From Polyangiaceae bacterium (GTDB lineage Bacteria > Myxococcota_A > Polyangia > Polyangiales > Polyangiaceae), in NCBI GenBank assembly GCA_029266615.1, contig JAQSWN010000179.1, positions 1 to 34,457 on the forward strand: a DNA stretch of 34,457 nucleotides, read 5' to 3'. Every line of letters begins with the position of its first letter. The stretch's first letter is position 1. A program made the translations under genes and the position numbers. This document shows, piece after piece, positions 25,375 to 34,121 of the stretch. Below the pieces are notes generated by a model that saw nothing but the letters and a program-made list of their open reading frames with translations, was not told the origin of the DNA and made no database searches.

Positions 25375-26856
25375 ATGCGTTCTACTTATCACCTCCTAGG
25401 GTTACTAATTGGTGTGTCGGCCAGCCTGGTCGCTCCCTCACGTGCAAGCGCCGCCGAGGCTGGTTTCTCGCTGCAAGCGTCGGGCTCGGGCGTCAACGCC
25501 CAGGGCTCTTCGTCCGGCGGCGCGGACGACTTCTGGCGGCAGTACCGGCCGACGCCCATGGCGCTCGAGCTCGGCATCTACGGCGGCTTGGCGCTCTTCT
25601 CCGCGCAGCACAACCTCCAAAACCTCGCCATCGTCGACGAGTCTCCGGCCATCGGTCACCAGAAACTGAACACCGCGCTGGACCTCGGCCTCCGCGCCGG
25701 TTTCTACCCGCTCTCGTTCTTGGGCGCGGAAGGTGAGGTCGGCGTCATTCCCAGCAAAACGGACGTGAGCGGGGACGCCGCCACGATTTGGACCTACCGC
25801 CTGAGCGCGGTGGCTCAATACCCCGAGTACCGCCTCGTGCCGTTCGTCCTCGTCGGCGCCGGCGGAATGAACCTACGAAGCGACCGGAGCGGGCTGGGCA
25901 AAGACAGTGACCCCGCGCTGCACTTCGGCGTCGGTGCCAAGTTCGCCGTCACGCAATACATCAGCGCGCGCTTCGACTTCCGCGACAACTTGATGCAGGA
26001 AAACCGACTCAACCCCTCGGTGGATGACGGCAACCTGGTACAAAACTTCGAGCTGCTGCTCGGCGCCTCCTTCACGCTCGGTCGCACGCCTGCACAACGC
26101 GCCGCCGCGCCGGTCGATTCCGACAACGACGGCTTTTACGATCCCCAAGACGCCTGTCCGATGCAGCCGGGCGTCGCGCCCAACGGCTGTCCCGCGCCGG
26201 TGGCACCGGTGGACACGGACAAAGACGGCATCCCGGATCCTTCGGACCCCTGCCCCACGGAGGCGGAGGACGGCGCGCAGCCCAACCCGACCGACGGCTG
26301 TCCGAACAAGGACGCAGATGGCGACGGCGTTCTCCTTCCAGACGACAAGTGCCCCGACATCAAGGGCGTGGCACCGGACGGCTGTATCCACGACAAGGAC
26401 GGCGACGGCATCGTCGACGAGGTCGACAAGTGCCCCGACCAGCCGGAAACCAAGAATGGGTTCCAGGACGCAGACGGTTGCCCCGACGAGCTCCCCAAGG
26501 AAGTCGCGAAGTTCTCTGGCGTCATCAAGGGCATTCAGTTCGACTTCGGCAAGGCCACCATCCGCGCTCAGTCGAATCAACTTCTGGACGAGGCCGTGAA
26601 GGTCCTGCAGCAGTACCCGGATCTCCGCATCTCCGTGAGCGGCCACACCGACAACGTCGGCGAGCCGGCGAAGAACCTGGAGCTGTCGCAGGCCCGCGCT
26701 GACGCGGTGAAGACGTACTTCACCGCCAAGGGCATCGACGCCACGCGCATCGAGACGCGCGGCGCGGGCGAAACCGAGCCCGTCGCGGACAACGCGACGG
26801 ACGCGGGTCGTCAGCAGAATCGGCGTATCGAGTTCAAGCTGCTGCAGCAAAAGTAA
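25375..26856 (+). CDS. OmpA-family protein with thrombospondin type 3 repeats
   Basis: This is a 493-residue outer-membrane protein. A signal peptide (YHLLGLLIGVSASLVAPSRASA) is followed by a beta-barrel-like region (62-236) ending LLLGASFTLGR. Residues 248-371 carry calcium-binding thrombospondin type 3 repeats (DSDNDGFYDPQDACP, DTDKDGIPDPSDPCP, DADGDGVLLPDDKCP, DKDGDGIVDEVDKCP). Residues 380-493 are the OmpA peptidoglycan-binding domain, with HTDNVGEPAKNLELSQARAD and NRRIEF. It links outer membrane and cell wall. The start at 25375 is chosen by the signal peptide; an in-frame extension upstream has no signal character. Confidence 0.93.
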   Translation: MRSTYHLLGLLIGVSASLVAPSRASAAEAGFSLQASGSGVNAQGSSSGGADDFWRQYRPTPMALELGIYGGLALFSAQHNLQNLAIVDESPAIGHQKLNTALDLGLRAGFYPLSFLGAEGEVGVIPSKTDVSGDAATIWTYRLSAVAQYPEYRLVPFVLVGAGGMNLRSDRSGLGKDSDPALHFGVGAKFAVTQYISARFDFRDNLMQENRLNPSVDDGNLVQNFELLLGASFTLGRTPAQRAAAPVDSDNDGFYDPQDACPMQPGVAPNGCPAPVAPVDTDKDGIPDPSDPCPTEAEDGAQPNPTDGCPNKDADGDGVLLPDDKCPDIKGVAPDGCIHDKDGDGIVDEVDKCPDQPETKNGFQDADGCPDELPKEVAKFSGVIKGIQFDFGKATIRAQSNQLLDEAVKVLQQYPDLRISVSGHTDNVGEPAKNLELSQARADAVKTYFTAKGIDATRIETRGAGETEPVADNATDAGRQQNRRIEFKLLQQK

Positions 26857-26933
26857 GCGGGCAGAAGCCAACAAAGGAATTTGACTTCGAGCCCAATCTC
26901 GAGGTCCGGCGAAACAAGTCGGAGGAACTAACA

Positions 26934-28274
26934 ATGCGAAATACGGTCATCTGGTCTTTCTTTAGTATCGTGGCGCTCGCTAGCGGCGGGCTCCTCTCAG
27001 GTTGCGACAGCGACGACGCGCTCGCCCGGAGCGCGCTCGGCGAGTCGTGCGACAAAACCTCGGACTGCTCCGACGGCCTCAAGTGCATCCAAGGCACCTG
27101 CTACCAGTCGCAAAGCAGCGGCGGCTCGAGCAACGAAGGCGGCGACGGCTCGGGCGGCACGGTGGTTTTGCCGAAGCCCCCAGAGCCGAGCGGCGAGGGT
27201 GAAAACTGCACGAAGCGTGCGGACTGCGAAGAGGGCCTCGGCTGCTTCAACGGCCGCTGTACCACCGACGCAGGCGGCACCGGAGGTTCTAACGGCGGCG
27301 TAACGCTCGGAAGTCGCGGCGAAACGTGCGGTTTGAGCAGCGACTGCGCCAAGGGCCTAGCCTGCTTGCCGCAAGACGGCGGCAATAACCTGCCCCTACC
27401 GCTCGCCGCTGGTTCCAACAGCATTGGCGTCTGCACCCCTGTGAACAGCGGCATCGAGCCGACAGGCAAATCCTGCTTCGAGTGCGCGGAGGCGGCAGAC
27501 TGCTGCCAGCTGCCACTCATCGAGCAAGCGGCCGTGGGCGCCAAGTCGTGCGCCGACCTTGCCAGCCTCGCGTACAGCGCTTACTGCAGCGACCAGTGCG
27601 GCGACGATACGTGGGCGTGTGACTCCGGCCTCTGCCAGTACACCGGCGAGTGCACCGCGAGCGGTAACGTCGCGGAGGGCTGCCCGGCGTACTCCCGTAC
27701 GGGCCGCGCGTTGCCCACGGCCTGCGACGTCAAGAGCGGCGTTTGCGGCGGTGCCCCCGTCGTCGGCTGCAAGAAGGACTCGGAATGCGTTAGCACGGTG
27801 GCGAAACCGGTTCTCGTCTCCGATGACCCAACTGATACGTGCGTCGATGACGAGTGCGTCTGCTACACCGAGTCTGGTGGCTGCTATCGCAAGTGTGCAG
27901 AAGATCTGGACTGCGCGGCTGGCTTCGTTTGCGACGGTGACACGAGCCTCTGCGTAGCGGCGGATAGCTGCACGAGCGACGCTCAGTGCGCCGTTGCCTA
28001 CGGCGACATCCGCTACAAGTGCCAGGACGACGGCATCTGCAAGCCCGGCTGCGAGAACGACATCGACTGCAGCTACGGTTCGCTCGAAGGCGGCTTCGAG
28101 ATGGTGTGCGGCCCGGACAAGACCTGCGTCAACGTCGGTTGCAGCGACGACGCGGAGTGCACCTACCCCGCCTACGATGCGATCCCGGCGCTGCTCGGAA
28201 CCGTGCGCGGCTTCTGCGCAGAGGCGGTCGAGGTAGAACCGGTAGGCGGCGTCCGCTCCGCCATCACGGACTGA
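26934..28274 (+). CDS. Cys-rich lipoprotein with Dickkopf-like repeats
   Basis: This is a 446-residue lipoprotein. GGAGGAA lies just upstream of the ATG, and the lipobox is LLSGC (Cys24). Three tandem short modules share the pattern C-x(3-4)-[SA]DC-x2-GL-x-C: CDKTSDCSDGLKC (39-51), CTKRADCEEGLGC (92-104) and CGLSSDCAKGLAC (132-144), separated by Gly/Ser/Pro linkers. Further Cys pairs follow to residue 430. Disulfide-rich extracellular structure is expected; no enzyme motif is visible. It is 77 bases after the OmpA gene, with a clear terminator after it, so the two may form one transcript. Confidence 0.85.
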   Translation: MRNTVIWSFFSIVALASGGLLSGCDSDDALARSALGESCDKTSDCSDGLKCIQGTCYQSQSSGGSSNEGGDGSGGTVVLPKPPEPSGEGENCTKRADCEEGLGCFNGRCTTDAGGTGGSNGGVTLGSRGETCGLSSDCAKGLACLPQDGGNNLPLPLAAGSNSIGVCTPVNSGIEPTGKSCFECAEAADCCQLPLIEQAAVGAKSCADLASLAYSAYCSDQCGDDTWACDSGLCQYTGECTASGNVAEGCPAYSRTGRALPTACDVKSGVCGGAPVVGCKKDSECVSTVAKPVLVSDDPTDTCVDDECVCYTESGGCYRKCAEDLDCAAGFVCDGDTSLCVAADSCTSDAQCAVAYGDIRYKCQDDGICKPGCENDIDCSYGSLEGGFEMVCGPDKTCVNVGCSDDAECTYPAYDAIPALLGTVRGFCAEAVEVEPVGGVRSAITD

Positions 28275-28297
28275 CCGCTTTCGTCAGCGCTGAACGA

Positions 28298-28336
28298 ACG
28301 GCCCACCACGGCAATCGCCGTCGGTGGGCCGTTTCG
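28298..28336 (+). terminator. terminator after Cys-rich lipoprotein gene
   Basis: ACGGCCCACC (28298-28307) pairs with GGTGGGCCGT (28323-28332), with a second inner pairing ACGGC/GCCGT and TTTC after it. It also faces the convergent lectin-like gene. Confidence 0.75.
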
Positions 28337-28354
28337 TATTTGGCGCCTGCGATC

Positions 28355-29031
28355 TTAAAGTTGCGCGGCGAAGTACGCTTTGAGCTGCTCGACATCCGTT
28401 GAGTCAAGGACGCGGTCATAAACCAGCACCTCATGGACCATTTGATGAGGGCCGCGGCCGCCGCCGAGCGTCAGGGGAAGATTGCCGGCTGTCGTTGCGG
28501 GCGCGCCCGCGCCATTTGCCGAACCCACTAGGATACCGTCTTCGAAAAGCTGGGCATTCGGCGTTGAACTCAAGCCGAAGCTGCCAGCGATCCATTTGGC
28601 GCCCTCCGTACTTCCCCCCTCGATACCGAAGACGTAGTTTCCCCCCGCGTCGCTCACATCATAGCGCCACCGTTCGGGATCTTGCACGGATGCGCCAATG
28701 TGTGCGCCCTCTTGCGTTCCCTCAACGGCTGTCTGGAACGAATTCTCGAACAAGTTTTGTGGAAGTCGATGCTGAAAGACGATGAGCGTGCCTCCAGAGC
28801 CGTCGTGCAAGAACGACCAGTCTGCTGGGAGACCAGCCACGAGCTTCGGCGCGAACGAGGGAAAGGCCTCCAGAACCGACAGCCCGCCCATTTCAGGCGA
28901 AGACCCAATCCATCGCCACCCACCCAGCGGATCGTCGAAGTGACGTTCGCCGATGCGATCTTTCCAGCGTGTGACATAGGTCTGATCTACCTCAGCCCCT
29001 TGAACCCAGACGAGTGGTCGGTTGAGTTCGG
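28355..29031 (-). pseudogene. 3' part of split lectin-like lipoprotein gene (LamG/ConA-like domain)
   Basis: This frame continues the upstream gene if one base is added at the G7 run (29032-29038). It then reads ELNRPLVWVQGAEVDQTYVT into a concanavalin/LamG-like domain: WKDRIG, LPADWSFLHDGSGGTLIVFQ and the closing HEVLVYDRVLDSTDVEQL typical of LamG-type lectins. On its own it has only an internal ATG at 28891 without a ribosome site, so it is unlikely to be an independent gene. Carbohydrate or protein binding at the cell surface is the expected role of the joined protein, about 480 residues. Confidence 0.75.
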
Positions 29032-29805
29032 CCCCCCCGCAGCTGGACCGGTATTCGAGGCTGAAACGGCAACCGAGAACTCGGCCTCAGCGACCACGGT
29101 TGCTTCGCAGAGATACCAGAGATCCTTCAATGGAGTGATGTTAGTAGCTACGCCAACGCCCCCGTTCGCGACTCCTTCGCGTAAGTCGAATCGCGCTCCG
29201 GCGATCCACAAGTAGCGGTACTCTCCCATCCGGGCTCGAATTCTGAGTGTCTTTCTGGCTCCTTGCGTGGCGAGCACGGCGTGCTTCATCGACCTGCCAA
29301 CTAAAGCACTATCGGCACTGTACAGCGCCGTTGCAGTGTTCCCCCCTTCTGCGTCAGGTTGCATCGCCTTCGCGGTGAGATCTGTCTTCACCCAAGCGCT
29401 CTTGATGAAGTCGTTGCCGTCGGCGAGCGTCGCTTTACCGACGACAACGTCGTCCTGCGTCGCTTTGTACCAAGCGAAGGCTCCCGCGGGCGGAGCCAGC
29501 TCGCCTTGTACGGCTCCGGCGGCACCGTCGATAGAGGCAGTCCCTGCAGCGCCTCCCACCTCCGTATCCGACCTCCCCGCGCTGGACTCGGGACCGCCTG
29601 CGCTCGACTCCGGCGCACCTCCGACATCGGCTCCGCCGCTCGTTGCCTCCCCCGCAGCGCCGCCTTCACCGACGGGCGGCGCGCAATTACGCAGCTCCTT
29701 ACAGGCCGCGAAGCGATCGCTACATGCGGCACTCGAAGCGGACACTAAGCCGGCTAGCAGGCTCGCGCCTACAGCTCTGCGAAACACTCTTTGCAGTTTC
29801 GACAT
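28987..29805 (-). CDS. 5' part of split lectin-like lipoprotein gene
   Basis: As written this encodes 272 residues. ATG 29805 is preceded by GAGGGG. The signal peptide ends SASSAAC, a weak lipobox, followed by a Gly/Ala/Ser-rich linker (about residues 45-100). A jelly-roll-like segment follows (FAWYKATQDDVVVGKATL, RIRARMGEYRYLWIAGARFD). After VSASNTGPAAGG it enters the G7 run and stops within 14 codons, while the lectin domain continues in another frame. The short product would keep the export signal and first domain but lose the LamG-like domain. Confidence 0.75.
   Translation of the reverse strand: MSKLQRVFRRAVGASLLAGLVSASSAACSDRFAACKELRNCAPPVGEGGAAGEATSGGADVGGAPESSAGGPESSAGRSDTEVGGAAGTASIDGAAGAVQGELAPPAGAFAWYKATQDDVVVGKATLADGNDFIKSAWVKTDLTAKAMQPDAEGGNTATALYSADSALVGRSMKHAVLATQGARKTLRIRARMGEYRYLWIAGARFDLREGVANGGVGVATNITPLKDLWYLCEATVVAEAEFSVAVSASNTGPAAGGPNSTDHSSGFKGLR
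29032..29038 (-). other. G7 run at the frame break
   Basis: Seven C on the plus strand read as seven G in the mRNA. An eighth G, a -1 ribosomal slip or polymerase slippage would restore one continuous frame. Confidence 0.8.
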
Positions 29806-29972
29806 GAGATAGGCCCCTCGAAACGAGTCCGCAGGTACCCTGCTCGCTTGGGGGCGGCAAGCTCCCCTCACGGCTCTGACGACTTTCGGCATAGGCGCTA
29901 CTCGGTCGTCACGCGCCCGAGTTGCGAGTCAATTTCCGAGGGACGCACGTTTTCCAGCTCATCAGCCCAGCG

Positions 29973-30842
29973 TCAGAGCGGGACCGGTTTTGAGCGGCTC
30001 CCGCCCCTCAATGCCAACACCCCCGCAACAATGACGAGCCCCGTTCCCACCGCTCCCACCGCGTCGGGGCGGTGCGAGAAAATGAGCCAGTCGAAGCACG
30101 CGGCGAACGCCACCGAGCCGTAGATGAAGGGGCCCACTTGCGCGGCGGGGGCGAGCTGGTAGGCGCGCGTCATCATCAATTGGGCGACTGTTCCGGCCGC
30201 CACCATGCCGAGCACCACCGGCACCGCGTCCACACTCGGTGTGACCCACGAGAGTATCGCCGGCCCGAGCGCGATGACGGTGGAGGACACCGAAAAGTAG
30301 AAGACGATTTTGGTGACGGACTCGTGCAGCGTGAGGCGGCGCACGCCCACCTGCGCGACGGCAGCGAACAGCGCGCCCAGCACTCCGACGAGCGCCGCGG
30401 GGCGGAAAAGGCCGACGCCGGGCTGGAGGATGAAGACGAGGCCGAGCAGGCCAATGCCGAGCGGCTTCCAGATCCCGCGGGGGGTGGGCTGGCCCAGCCA
30501 GGCGCGCTCGACGAGCGGCAGAAACAAGGGGAGCGAGTAGTTGAGGAGCAGCGCTTCGGCCAAGCCCAGCTTGCTGATGGCGAAGAAAAAGCAGTACATG
30601 CCGACCATGCCGGCCGTGCCGCGCGCGATGTGCTCCTTGAGGTGCCGCGTGCGCAGCTCGCCAGTGCCGCGGCGCAAGATGGCCGGCAGCAGAATCAGGA
30701 GGCTGAGCGCGCTGCGTAAAAACACGACCATCGCGTTCGGCAACGAATGCGAAAGCAGCTTTACCATCACGCTCATCAGCGCGAACAGCAGTGCTGCGCC
30801 AACCATGAACAGCGCCGCGCGCGGCAGGTTCGTCACGGGCAC
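29973..30842 (-). CDS. EamA/DMT-family transporter
   Basis: This is a 289-residue inner-membrane protein with ten predicted helices in two homologous halves. The EamA pattern is visible in the first half (LFALMSVMVKLLSHSLP, FLRSALSLLILLP, ISKLGLAEALLLNYSLPLF) and second half (GPFIYGSVAFAACFDWLIF). The family exports or imports small metabolites such as amino acids or S-adenosylmethionine; the substrate cannot be told. It starts with GTG at 30842 (another GTG lies two codons on) and is divergent from the aldo/keto reductase gene. Confidence 0.9.
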   Translation of the reverse strand: MPVTNLPRAALFMVGAALLFALMSVMVKLLSHSLPNAMVVFLRSALSLLILLPAILRRGTGELRTRHLKEHIARGTAGMVGMYCFFFAISKLGLAEALLLNYSLPLFLPLVERAWLGQPTPRGIWKPLGIGLLGLVFILQPGVGLFRPAALVGVLGALFAAVAQVGVRRLTLHESVTKIVFYFSVSSTVIALGPAILSWVTPSVDAVPVVLGMVAAGTVAQLMMTRAYQLAPAAQVGPFIYGSVAFAACFDWLIFSHRPDAVGAVGTGLVIVAGVLALRGGSRSKPVPL

Positions 30843-30922
30843 GACAGGTGTTTCGGTGACGACGGGTGCGGACAGGGCACGGGCTCATAGCATGCAGCGG
30901 CGACGCCTGATATGAAGCGGCC

Positions 30923-31906
30923 ATGCAGTACAAGGCGCTTGGCCGTACGGGCTACGAGGTTTCCACCATCAGCTTTGGCGCATGGGCGATCGGCGGCACG
31001 TGGGGCGACGTGAACGACGAAGAGTCCCTGCAAACGCTGCACAAAGCTTTGGATTTGGGCGTCAATTTCTTCGACACCGCCGACGTTTACGGAGACGGCC
31101 ACAGCGAGCGATTGCTGGCGCGTCTTCGTAAGGAACGGCGGGAGCCTTTCTGGGTCGCGACGAAAGTGGGCCGCCGCTCCAATCCCCACACGGCGCAGAG
31201 CTACACGCGTGAGAACCTGACCGCCTACGTGGAGCGCTGCCTCCGTAACCTGGAAGCGAGCGCACTGGACTTGCTGCAGCTGCACTGCCCGCCGACGGAC
31301 GTGTTCTACATGCCGGAGGTGTTCGGCGTGTGCGACGACCTGGTCAAGGCGGGCAAGGTGCGGTTCTACGGCGTCAGCATCGAGCGCGCCGAAGAGGGGC
31401 TCAAGGCGCTGGAATACCCACAGGTGCAGTCGCTGCAGCTCGTGTTCAACGTGCTGCGTCAGCGGCCCGCGGAGCTCTTGTTCCCGCGCGCCGTCGAGCG
31501 GCAGGTCGGCGTCTTGGCCCGCCTGCCCCTCTCCTCCGGCATGCTGACCGGAAAGCTCTCGCGCACGACGCAGTTTCACGCGGACGATCATCGCAACTTC
31601 AACCGCGAGGGCGCCGCGTTCGACAAGGGCGAAACGTTCTCTGGATTCGACTACGAAAAGAGCCTCGCGGTCGTGGAAACACTCCGCAACCTGCTCCCGC
31701 CGGGCATGACCTTGCCCGAGCTTGCGCTGCGCTTCATCGCCTCTTTTCCGGCCGTCACGTGCTCGATTCCGGGCGCACGACGAGTCGACCAGGTCGAGCA
31801 GAACGTCCTGGCCGGCTCCAGGGGGCCGCTGCCGGAAGACTTGGTGCGCGCGTTGCGGGAGATGTACGAGCGCGACGTCAAGCCAAGCGTGCACCAGCGC
31901 TGGTAG
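30923..31906 (+). CDS. aldo/keto reductase
   Basis: This is a 327-residue NADP-dependent oxidoreductase. The tetrad is Asp51 and Tyr56 (FFDTADVYGDGHSE), Lys81 (VATKVG) and His121 (LLQLHCPP). The C-terminal cofactor part includes SIPGARRVDQVEQN. It resembles the general aldo/keto reductase group with ALGRTGYEVSTISFG at the start, and is clearly different from the YghZ-type gene at the other end of the window. The substrate is unknown. It converges with the SGNH-like lipoprotein gene. Confidence 0.92.
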   Translation: MQYKALGRTGYEVSTISFGAWAIGGTWGDVNDEESLQTLHKALDLGVNFFDTADVYGDGHSERLLARLRKERREPFWVATKVGRRSNPHTAQSYTRENLTAYVERCLRNLEASALDLLQLHCPPTDVFYMPEVFGVCDDLVKAGKVRFYGVSIERAEEGLKALEYPQVQSLQLVFNVLRQRPAELLFPRAVERQVGVLARLPLSSGMLTGKLSRTTQFHADDHRNFNREGAAFDKGETFSGFDYEKSLAVVETLRNLLPPGMTLPELALRFIASFPAVTCSIPGARRVDQVEQNVLAGSRGPLPEDLVRALREMYERDVKPSVHQRW

Positions 31907-31961
31907 TTGGGTGGGGCCGCCGCGCCGCGGTCCCCCTGCGGTTGCTTCTCGAGGCTTCAGG

Positions 31962-31988
31962 TGCCCCCGCGCGGCGCGCGCCGGGGCA
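31962..31988. terminator. GC-rich hairpin between convergent genes
   Basis: An 11-pair stem with one mismatch runs from TGCCCC (31962) to GGGGCA (31988), between the aldo/keto reductase and lipoprotein stops. It has no T run, so it is only a candidate two-way terminator. Confidence 0.4.
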
Positions 31989-32013
31989 TACGAAGGCAGC
32001 AGAGCGACGCAGC

Positions 32014-32541
32014 TCAACGCAGCGCGGCCGCCAGCCGCTGGGCGACGACCTTTCGCCCTTCTTGGCTAAAGTGCGGCCCGCCCTTTTCGAACTCCGTACA
32101 ATCCTGCGCTTCGAGGCGCGGCCCGGCGTGCACCAAGGTCGGCTCGGTCGCGGCGACGCGCGTGATCGCGGCGTCGATTATGGGGGCCACGACGCTCTTC
32201 GGATCTCCGCAAGTTCGATTGTTCGGCCCGCGTAGGACCGTGTACAGCTCCACGTCACGCAGCCGAGGGTAGCGCTGCTTGGCGGTGGCTACGAACGCGG
32301 TGAGCACACGCGCCCACTCCTCTTCACTGGTGAGCCTCCAGTTCGCAGCGAACAGCACGACTCGGTCGGGGGCGGTGACAGGCGTGGCGCTCGGCGCCGC
32401 CGCGGGCGCAGCGGGCGTCGCGTCGGGCGCGTTGGCTGCGGGAGGCGAAGCGTTCGAGCCCGCGCTGCCGCAGCTGATGAGTAGGAGGGCGGCGGCTGCC
32501 GCCACTGTGGGGAACGCTCGCGTCGGGGGTACAAAATGCAT
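32014..32541 (-). CDS. small lipoprotein resembling the C-terminal half of an SGNH hydrolase
   Basis: This is a 175-residue lipoprotein with lipobox LLISC (Cys24) and an Ala/Pro/Ser linker to about residue 57. The rest resembles the later blocks of SGNH hydrolase/acyltransferase domains: VVLFAANWRL early and GPHFSQEGRKVVAQRL near the end, in the place of the usual DxxH. The first block with the nucleophile Ser (GDS) is absent, so it is probably inactive or works differently. The ribosome site GAAGAGG lies inside a strong hairpin. The gene follows gnd on the same strand, 77 bases after its stop. Confidence 0.7.
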   Translation of the reverse strand: MHFVPPTRAFPTVAAAAALLLISCGSAGSNASPPAANAPDATPAAPAAAPSATPVTAPDRVVLFAANWRLTSEEEWARVLTAFVATAKQRYPRLRDVELYTVLRGPNNRTCGDPKSVVAPIIDAAITRVAATEPTLVHAGPRLEAQDCTEFEKGGPHFSQEGRKVVAQRLAAALR

Positions 32542-32576
32542 GCGGGTGCCTCTTCGTCGAAGAAAAAGGCACCCGC
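32542..32576 (-). terminator. hairpin between gnd and lipoprotein start, hiding the ribosome site
   Basis: GCGGGTGCC (32542-32550 on plus) pairs with GGCACCCGC (32568-32576). In the minus-strand RNA it follows gnd and ends directly before the ATG at 32541, with the lipoprotein ribosome site in its second arm. It could end gnd transcripts, limit translation, or both. Confidence 0.55.
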
Positions 32577-32618
32577 GGGGGTCACCGCGACGTGCGGCGA
32601 CCCAGCCTGTTTGACTAT

Positions 32619-34121
32619 TTAGATTGCGAGCTGCGGGCGCGTCTTCTCTGGCCAGTCCAGGTGGAAGAACTTGCCGCGCGGCTGGTCCACGCGCTCGTAG
32701 GTGTGCGCGCCGAAGAAGTCACGCTGCGCTTGCAGGAGGTTCGCCGGAAGCCGCGCGGTGCGGTACCCGTCGTAGTAAGCGAGCGCGCTCGAGAACGTCG
32801 GCAGGGACACGCCGTGCTCGATGCCGAGCGAAACCGCTTTGCGCCAGTTCTTCTGTGCCTTCTTCACCGTCTTGTTGAAGTACGGGTCCAGCAGCAAATT
32901 CGCCAGGTTCGGATCCCGCGCGTACGCCTCGGTGATCTTCTGGAGGAAGCTTGCGCGGATGATGCAGCCGCCGCGCCAAATCTGCGCGATCTCGCCGAAA
33001 TCTAGCTTCCACTTGTACTCCTGCTGCGCGGCGCGCATCAGCTGGAAGCCTTGCGCGTACGAGCAGATCTTGGAGCAGTAGAGCGCGTCCATCACCGCGT
33101 CGATGAGGTCCTTCTTGCTACCCTTGTACTTCTTGCCCGGCCCCTTGAGGATCTTGGAAGCGGCGACTCGCTCCTCCTTCACGGCCGACAAGCAGCGCGC
33201 GAACACGGCTTCCGCCACCGTCGGCGCGGGCGTGCCCATGTCTAGCGCGTTGCTGCTCGTCCACTTGCCGGTGCCCTTCTGACCAGCGGCGTCCAGCACT
33301 ACGTCCACGAACGGCTTCTTCGTGACCGGGTCCTTCTGCGCGAGAATGTCGGCGGTAATCTCGATCAAGAAGCTGTCCAGGATGCCCTTGTTCCACTTCT
33401 TGAACACGTCGCTCAGCTCCGCCGGCTTCATGCCGGAGAGGCCGCGCAAGAGGTCGTATGCCTCGCAGATCATCTGCATGTCGCCGTACTCGATGCCGTT
33501 GTGCACCATCTTCACGTAGTGCCCGGCGCCGTTTTCGCCGATGTACGTGGAGCACGGCACGCCGCCGCTGATGGGCTTGCCCGGCTCCGCGCCGGTGAGC
33601 GGCTTGCCCGTCTTCGAGTCCACCTTGGCCGCGATGGCGTTCCAGATCGGCTCCAGCACCTTGTACGCCGCGGGGTCACCGCCCGGCATCAGCGACGGAC
33701 CGAAGCGCGCTCCCTCTTCCCCGCCGGACACGCCGGAGCCGATGAAACGGAAGCCCTGCTCCTTGAGCGCCTTCTCGCGGCGAATCGTGTCCGTCCACAG
33801 CGCATTGCCGCCGTCGATGACGATGTCGTCCTTGTCGAGCAGCGGCAGCAGGCTATCGATCACGGCGTCCGTCGGTCCGCCCGCCTTCACCAAGATGATG
33901 ATCTTGCGCGGCTTGGACAGCGACTGAACGAACCCTTCCAAGGACGAGCTACCGACGAGCCCGCCGGGCGTGTTCGGGTTCTCCGCCACGAACTTGTCCG
34001 TGGTCGCAGTGGTGCGGTTGTACACGGAGATTTTGAAGCCGTGATCCGCGATGTTGAGGGCCAGGTTTTGCCCCATGACGGCCAGACCCACCAGGCCGAT
34101 GTCAGAAAGATTCTTCTCCAT
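32619..34121 (-). CDS. gnd: 6-phosphogluconate dehydrogenase, decarboxylating
   Basis: This is a 500-residue enzyme of the oxidative pentose phosphate pathway, converting 6-phosphogluconate to ribulose 5-phosphate with NADP reduction. The Rossmann start is DIGLVGLAVMGQNLALNI. Substrate-site motifs are DGGNALWTDT, GSGVSGGEEGARFGPSLMPGG and HYVKMVHNGIEYGDMQ (catalytic Lys and Glu), then KGTGKWTSSNALD. An insert of about 17 residues (VDSKTGKPLTGAEPGKPISG) precedes PCSTYIGENGAGH compared with the E. coli enzyme. The start at 34121 is chosen by family alignment; the upstream extension is not conserved-looking. Confidence 0.96.
   Translation of the reverse strand: MEKNLSDIGLVGLAVMGQNLALNIADHGFKISVYNRTTATTDKFVAENPNTPGGLVGSSSLEGFVQSLSKPRKIIILVKAGGPTDAVIDSLLPLLDKDDIVIDGGNALWTDTIRREKALKEQGFRFIGSGVSGGEEGARFGPSLMPGGDPAAYKVLEPIWNAIAAKVDSKTGKPLTGAEPGKPISGGVPCSTYIGENGAGHYVKMVHNGIEYGDMQMICEAYDLLRGLSGMKPAELSDVFKKWNKGILDSFLIEITADILAQKDPVTKKPFVDVVLDAAGQKGTGKWTSSNALDMGTPAPTVAEAVFARCLSAVKEERVAASKILKGPGKKYKGSKKDLIDAVMDALYCSKICSYAQGFQLMRAAQQEYKWKLDFGEIAQIWRGGCIIRASFLQKITEAYARDPNLANLLLDPYFNKTVKKAQKNWRKAVSLGIEHGVSLPTFSSALAYYDGYRTARLPANLLQAQRDFFGAHTYERVDQPRGKFFHLDWPEKTRPQLAI

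Noticed and set aside
25873..26934. 353-codon minus-strand frame opposite the OmpA gene
   Set aside because: It is the antisense shadow of the thrombospondin repeats and the OmpA domain.
28654..28977. 107-codon minus-strand frame between the two parts of the lectin-like gene
   Set aside because: Its residues make no domain, and it is out of frame with both conserved-looking parts.
30833..32017. 394-codon minus-strand frame opposite the aldo/keto reductase
   Set aside because: The plus strand has the full catalytic tetrad; the minus frame has no family resemblance.
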